Assembly (NCBI GenBank): GCA_030704615.1 | Contig: CM060732.1 | Location: forward strand, 23,004,001 to 23,064,000 | From: Takakia lepidozioides | Lineage: Eukaryota > Streptophyta > Takakiopsida > Takakiales > Takakiaceae | Length of the DNA stretch: 60,000 bases | Reading direction: 5' to 3' | Part shown: piece by piece, positions 57,928-60,000 of the stretch | Layout: each line of letters opens with the position of its first letter | Numbering within the stretch: position 1 is the first letter of the stretch | The notes under the pieces: generated by a model | Seen by the model: the letters and a program-made list of their open reading frames with translations, nothing else | Database searches by the model: none | What the model was told of the DNA's origin: nothing | Position numbers and translations under genes: made by a program

Positions 57928-58456
57928 TTGTGGTAGACTACTTTATTGTGCATGTATGTGTGGTGTGGTTTGGACAGCGATGTAGTTGTGTTGCGATATG
58001 TATGCGCACGACAGCTGTCAAGTTAAATAAGCACAGTGTGAAACTAGCTAGAATAAAGCTAGTTATTTGTATTTAACACTTGGATTTAGGTCAAGTGTTA
58101 AATTAGGTGTCAAGTTTAGTTTGACACCTGACCCGTCTTATCTTCACGAGAGCGGCAGTCGCGTAGCTCATCTCTCTCGAGTTGAGCCTGCGCGACCGAG
58201 CTCCTGCATCGTTTAGGACTGAGTGTGCTCATGATGGGAGTGTAGGTTGTTGTGGGGTGGAGTCCCCACAGCTTGGGGTGCCCCTGGCTCGACTTCTGTT
58301 TTAAAGAGTGATAGCGATGGATTTCATATTTCTTGTGTTGGGAGTGTGTGTCCTTTTAGCTTTCTTATCATTGTGGTAGACTACTTTATTGTGCATGTAT
58401 GTGTGGTGTGGTTTGGACAGCGATGTAGTTGTGTTGCGATACGTATGCGCACGACA
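57928..58456 (+). repeat. RT2 right terminal set Y-X-Y
   Basis: Y is at 57928-58013, X at 58016-58370 and Y at 58371-58456, preceded by the same AGGGGGGCGA tract as in RT1. The last Y is followed directly by TTCT, the right target duplication. Confidence 0.85.
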
Positions 58457-58460
58457 TTCT
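58457..58460. repeat. Right 4-bp target duplication (TTCT)
   Basis: Partner of 20533-20536. Joining the two flanks across one TTCT keeps the CACTA reading frame (DIVDEYIIQN followed by HPRLSVILG). Confidence 0.6.
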
Positions 58461-60000
58461 GAATGATGTACTCATCTACAATATCACACAGGTCATTCAA
58501 TTTTCGGGCTTTAGAACTTCCTTCCACAACTTCTCGTTCCACAGATTCTGCCTCATCTGCATCCCACACCCTTCGTACACTTCCATCAAATCCTGCCATA
58601 TACTCTGTGCAAAAACCCAATGCTTCTTCAAATTGGTATCCTTCTGCCATGCTCCCCCCGGGCCTTGCCATGTTTCTTACGTAGCCCTTCATATCTTTCA
58701 TTGCCCGCTCCATGGGGTACATCGAACGAGATGCTACGGGCCCGCATAAGTACAACTCATCCACTAGGTGAACAACCAGATGTGTCATCACATCAAAAAA
58801 TGATGGTGGGAACTCCTTCTCTATAAGACACAGAGTGAGAACTGCTTCAGTTCTCAATTCCTCATACTCTACAGGATTCACCACTTTTGCACACAACTTC
58901 TGAAATACACAACATACTCGCAAAATGGCCCTTCGAGGACCACTTGGCATGAGCCCACGGATAGCAAGCGGTATAATTTGCTGCATGAGCACATGATAGT
59001 CATGTGATTTCATGCCTGACAACTTCTTCTTCACCACATGCTTTTTGAAAGCTGATGCGTAGCCTGTTGGCACTTTCAAGTTCTGCACAATCTCCAAAAA
59101 GACTTGTAACTCAGCCTCAGTGAGGACATAAGGGGCAGGAGGCATAATTAACGTATCTGCTCTGTCAAGATCACGTTGTAGCCACAATTCCGGGCGCATC
59201 CCAAGTAGCTCCAAATCACGGCGAACTTTCAATGTGTCTTTCTCACCAAATATAGTTTTAATAATATTTTCAGCCAAGTTCTTCTCGCAATGCATTGCGT
59301 CAAACGTGTGGCGGATGAGGAGACCCTACAAAATGAACACATAACCAATTGAGGCATTAACTCATCACAATTTAAACAGAAAATGCAAAAATGTACACAG
59401 CCAATTTAAAGGCCATGAAGAAATTACCTCCCAATAAGGTAAGATATATAAAATTGACAATCGCTTAACTCCATGAGTTTTTGCTGGGTTTGTCCTGCTA
59501 TCTGGCGTCCCTCCGTTTTCCACCCATGCAGTGCGAGTTGTTGCAAGGTCCTTGATTTGTGTTCCAGTCTGCATTTTTGGAGGAGTTCCATGCTCAATAG
59601 CGCCATTGAACATTCTTGACCTTCTATATGGATGATTGCGGGCCAAAAATCTTCGGTGGCCTAGGAAAACAATTTTTCCACATGTGTGTAACTGTTGTGA
59701 AGTCACCCCGGGTCCACAAGCAAGACAACCAGCATAACCTTTCGTCACTTGACCTGAGAGCAAGCCATATGCAGGGTAGTCATGGATTGACCACATCAAC
59801 ACTGCCCGCAATGTGAATTCGCGTTGACCACGAGGACGGGAAACATCATGAGCTGCAATCCCTCTCCATAGTTCCAATAGCTCTTCCACTAGGGGCATCA
59901 GGTAAACATCTACGTTGTCCGAGGTAACAGACTCCTTACCAGGAATCAGTAGCGCTAACATGACAAAGAACTTTTTGGTCATTAACCACGGAGGCAGATT
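58457..60000 (-). pseudogene. CACTA (TNP2-type) transposase, N-terminal/central part, open at window edge
   Basis: Minus-strand exons 60000-59428 (continues beyond the window; donor GTAATT) and 59325-58457 (acceptor TTTGTAG). Exon one has the Transposase_21 signature: LPPWLMTKKFFVMLALLIPG, then LWRGIAAHD, LRAVLMWSIHDYPAYGLLSG, KGYAGCLACG and HRRFLARNHPYR. Exon two has the DUF4218 signature: RHTFDAMHCEKNLAENII, MKSHDYHVLMQQIIPLAIRG, FPPSFFDVMTHLVVHLVDE, MYPMERAMKDMKGYVRN and ARPGGSMAEGY. At 58457 the retroelement block interrupts it; it resumes at 20536. This is the best-preserved part of the gene and fixes the family. Confidence 0.9.

Larger units (their letters stand above)
49818..58456 (+). 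mobile_element. RT2: Gypsy-DNMT retroelement copy with inverted 5' portion
   Basis: Same family as RT1 and nearly identical in sequence. The segment 49818-51455 equals RT1 23338-25068 but lies on the minus strand. From about 51466 the element continues on the plus strand from the RT1 equivalent of 25081. Only about 12 bp of the RT1 sequence between the two breakpoints is missing, so the inversion was almost clean on that side. The right end is Y-X-Y ending at 58456, directly followed by TTCT and the CACTA transposase. Confidence 0.85.

Noticed and set aside
58381-58460. C-terminal extension of the CACTA exon past 58457
   Set aside because: The last residues of that frame are antisense translation of repeat Y; the CACTA frame continues at 20536 instead.

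Overview
The window is eukaryotic and consists almost entirely of mobile DNA. It has multi-exon genes with GT-AG introns and transposases of the CACTA (TNP2), Mutator-like and Ty3/Gypsy types. The flavour is that of a large, transposon-rich genome of the green lineage. A Gypsy element carrying its own cytosine-5 DNA methyltransferase suggests a streptophyte (charophyte) alga such as Chara, because retrotransposon-borne methyltransferases have been reported from Klebsormidium. The species cannot be proven from the sequence.

Layout: the outermost frame is one CACTA-type transposase gene (TNP2 family) on the minus strand. Its pieces lie at 58457-60000, 20506-20536, 19876-20374 and 130-585. Two insertions split it, and both can be proven from target-site duplications plus reading-frame continuity. 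Insertion one is a 19.3-kb Mutator-like giant element (MG1, 586-19864) with an 11-bp duplication. Insertion two is a 37.9-kb compound block (20537-58456) with a 4-bp TTCT duplication.

MG1 holds two divergent genes. One is a MULE-type transposase with a SWIM zinc finger (minus, 1004-4567). The other is a large multi-exon protein fusing a ParB/sulfiredoxin-like domain to a permuted, beta-class-like amino-methyltransferase domain (plus, 5442-18775). The first intron of the second gene carries about 9 kb of tandem palindromes. Two more members of this family sit inside the compound block: MG3 (32090-35584, 5'-truncated, only the methyltransferase gene left) and MG2 (35585-49817, with methyltransferase gene, palindrome arrays and MULE transposase cut short). 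Each giant element has its own palindrome family, but all palindromes share an 8-bp core of the form CG-N-YR-N-CG. This three-part package (MULE transposase, ParB-like methyltransferase, element-specific palindrome array) is the strongest candidate for an undescribed system.

The compound block also contains two copies of a Gypsy retroelement (RT1 20537-32089; RT2 49818-58456, 5' part inverted). They encode Gag with two zinc knuckles, an aspartic protease, a DNMT3-like cytosine methyltransferase, a leaky-looking TAG stop, reverse transcriptase, RNase H, integrase and a terminal PHD finger. The ends of the elements are not ordinary LTRs: one 356-bp repeat (X) is at the left end, and an 86-bp repeat (Y) flanks a second X at the right (Y-X-Y), resembling split direct repeats. 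Both copies have decayed, partly by C-to-T changes at CpG. No rRNA, tRNA or CRISPR locus was seen, and no clear single-copy host gene beyond a 37-residue fragment resembling ribosomal protein eS7.
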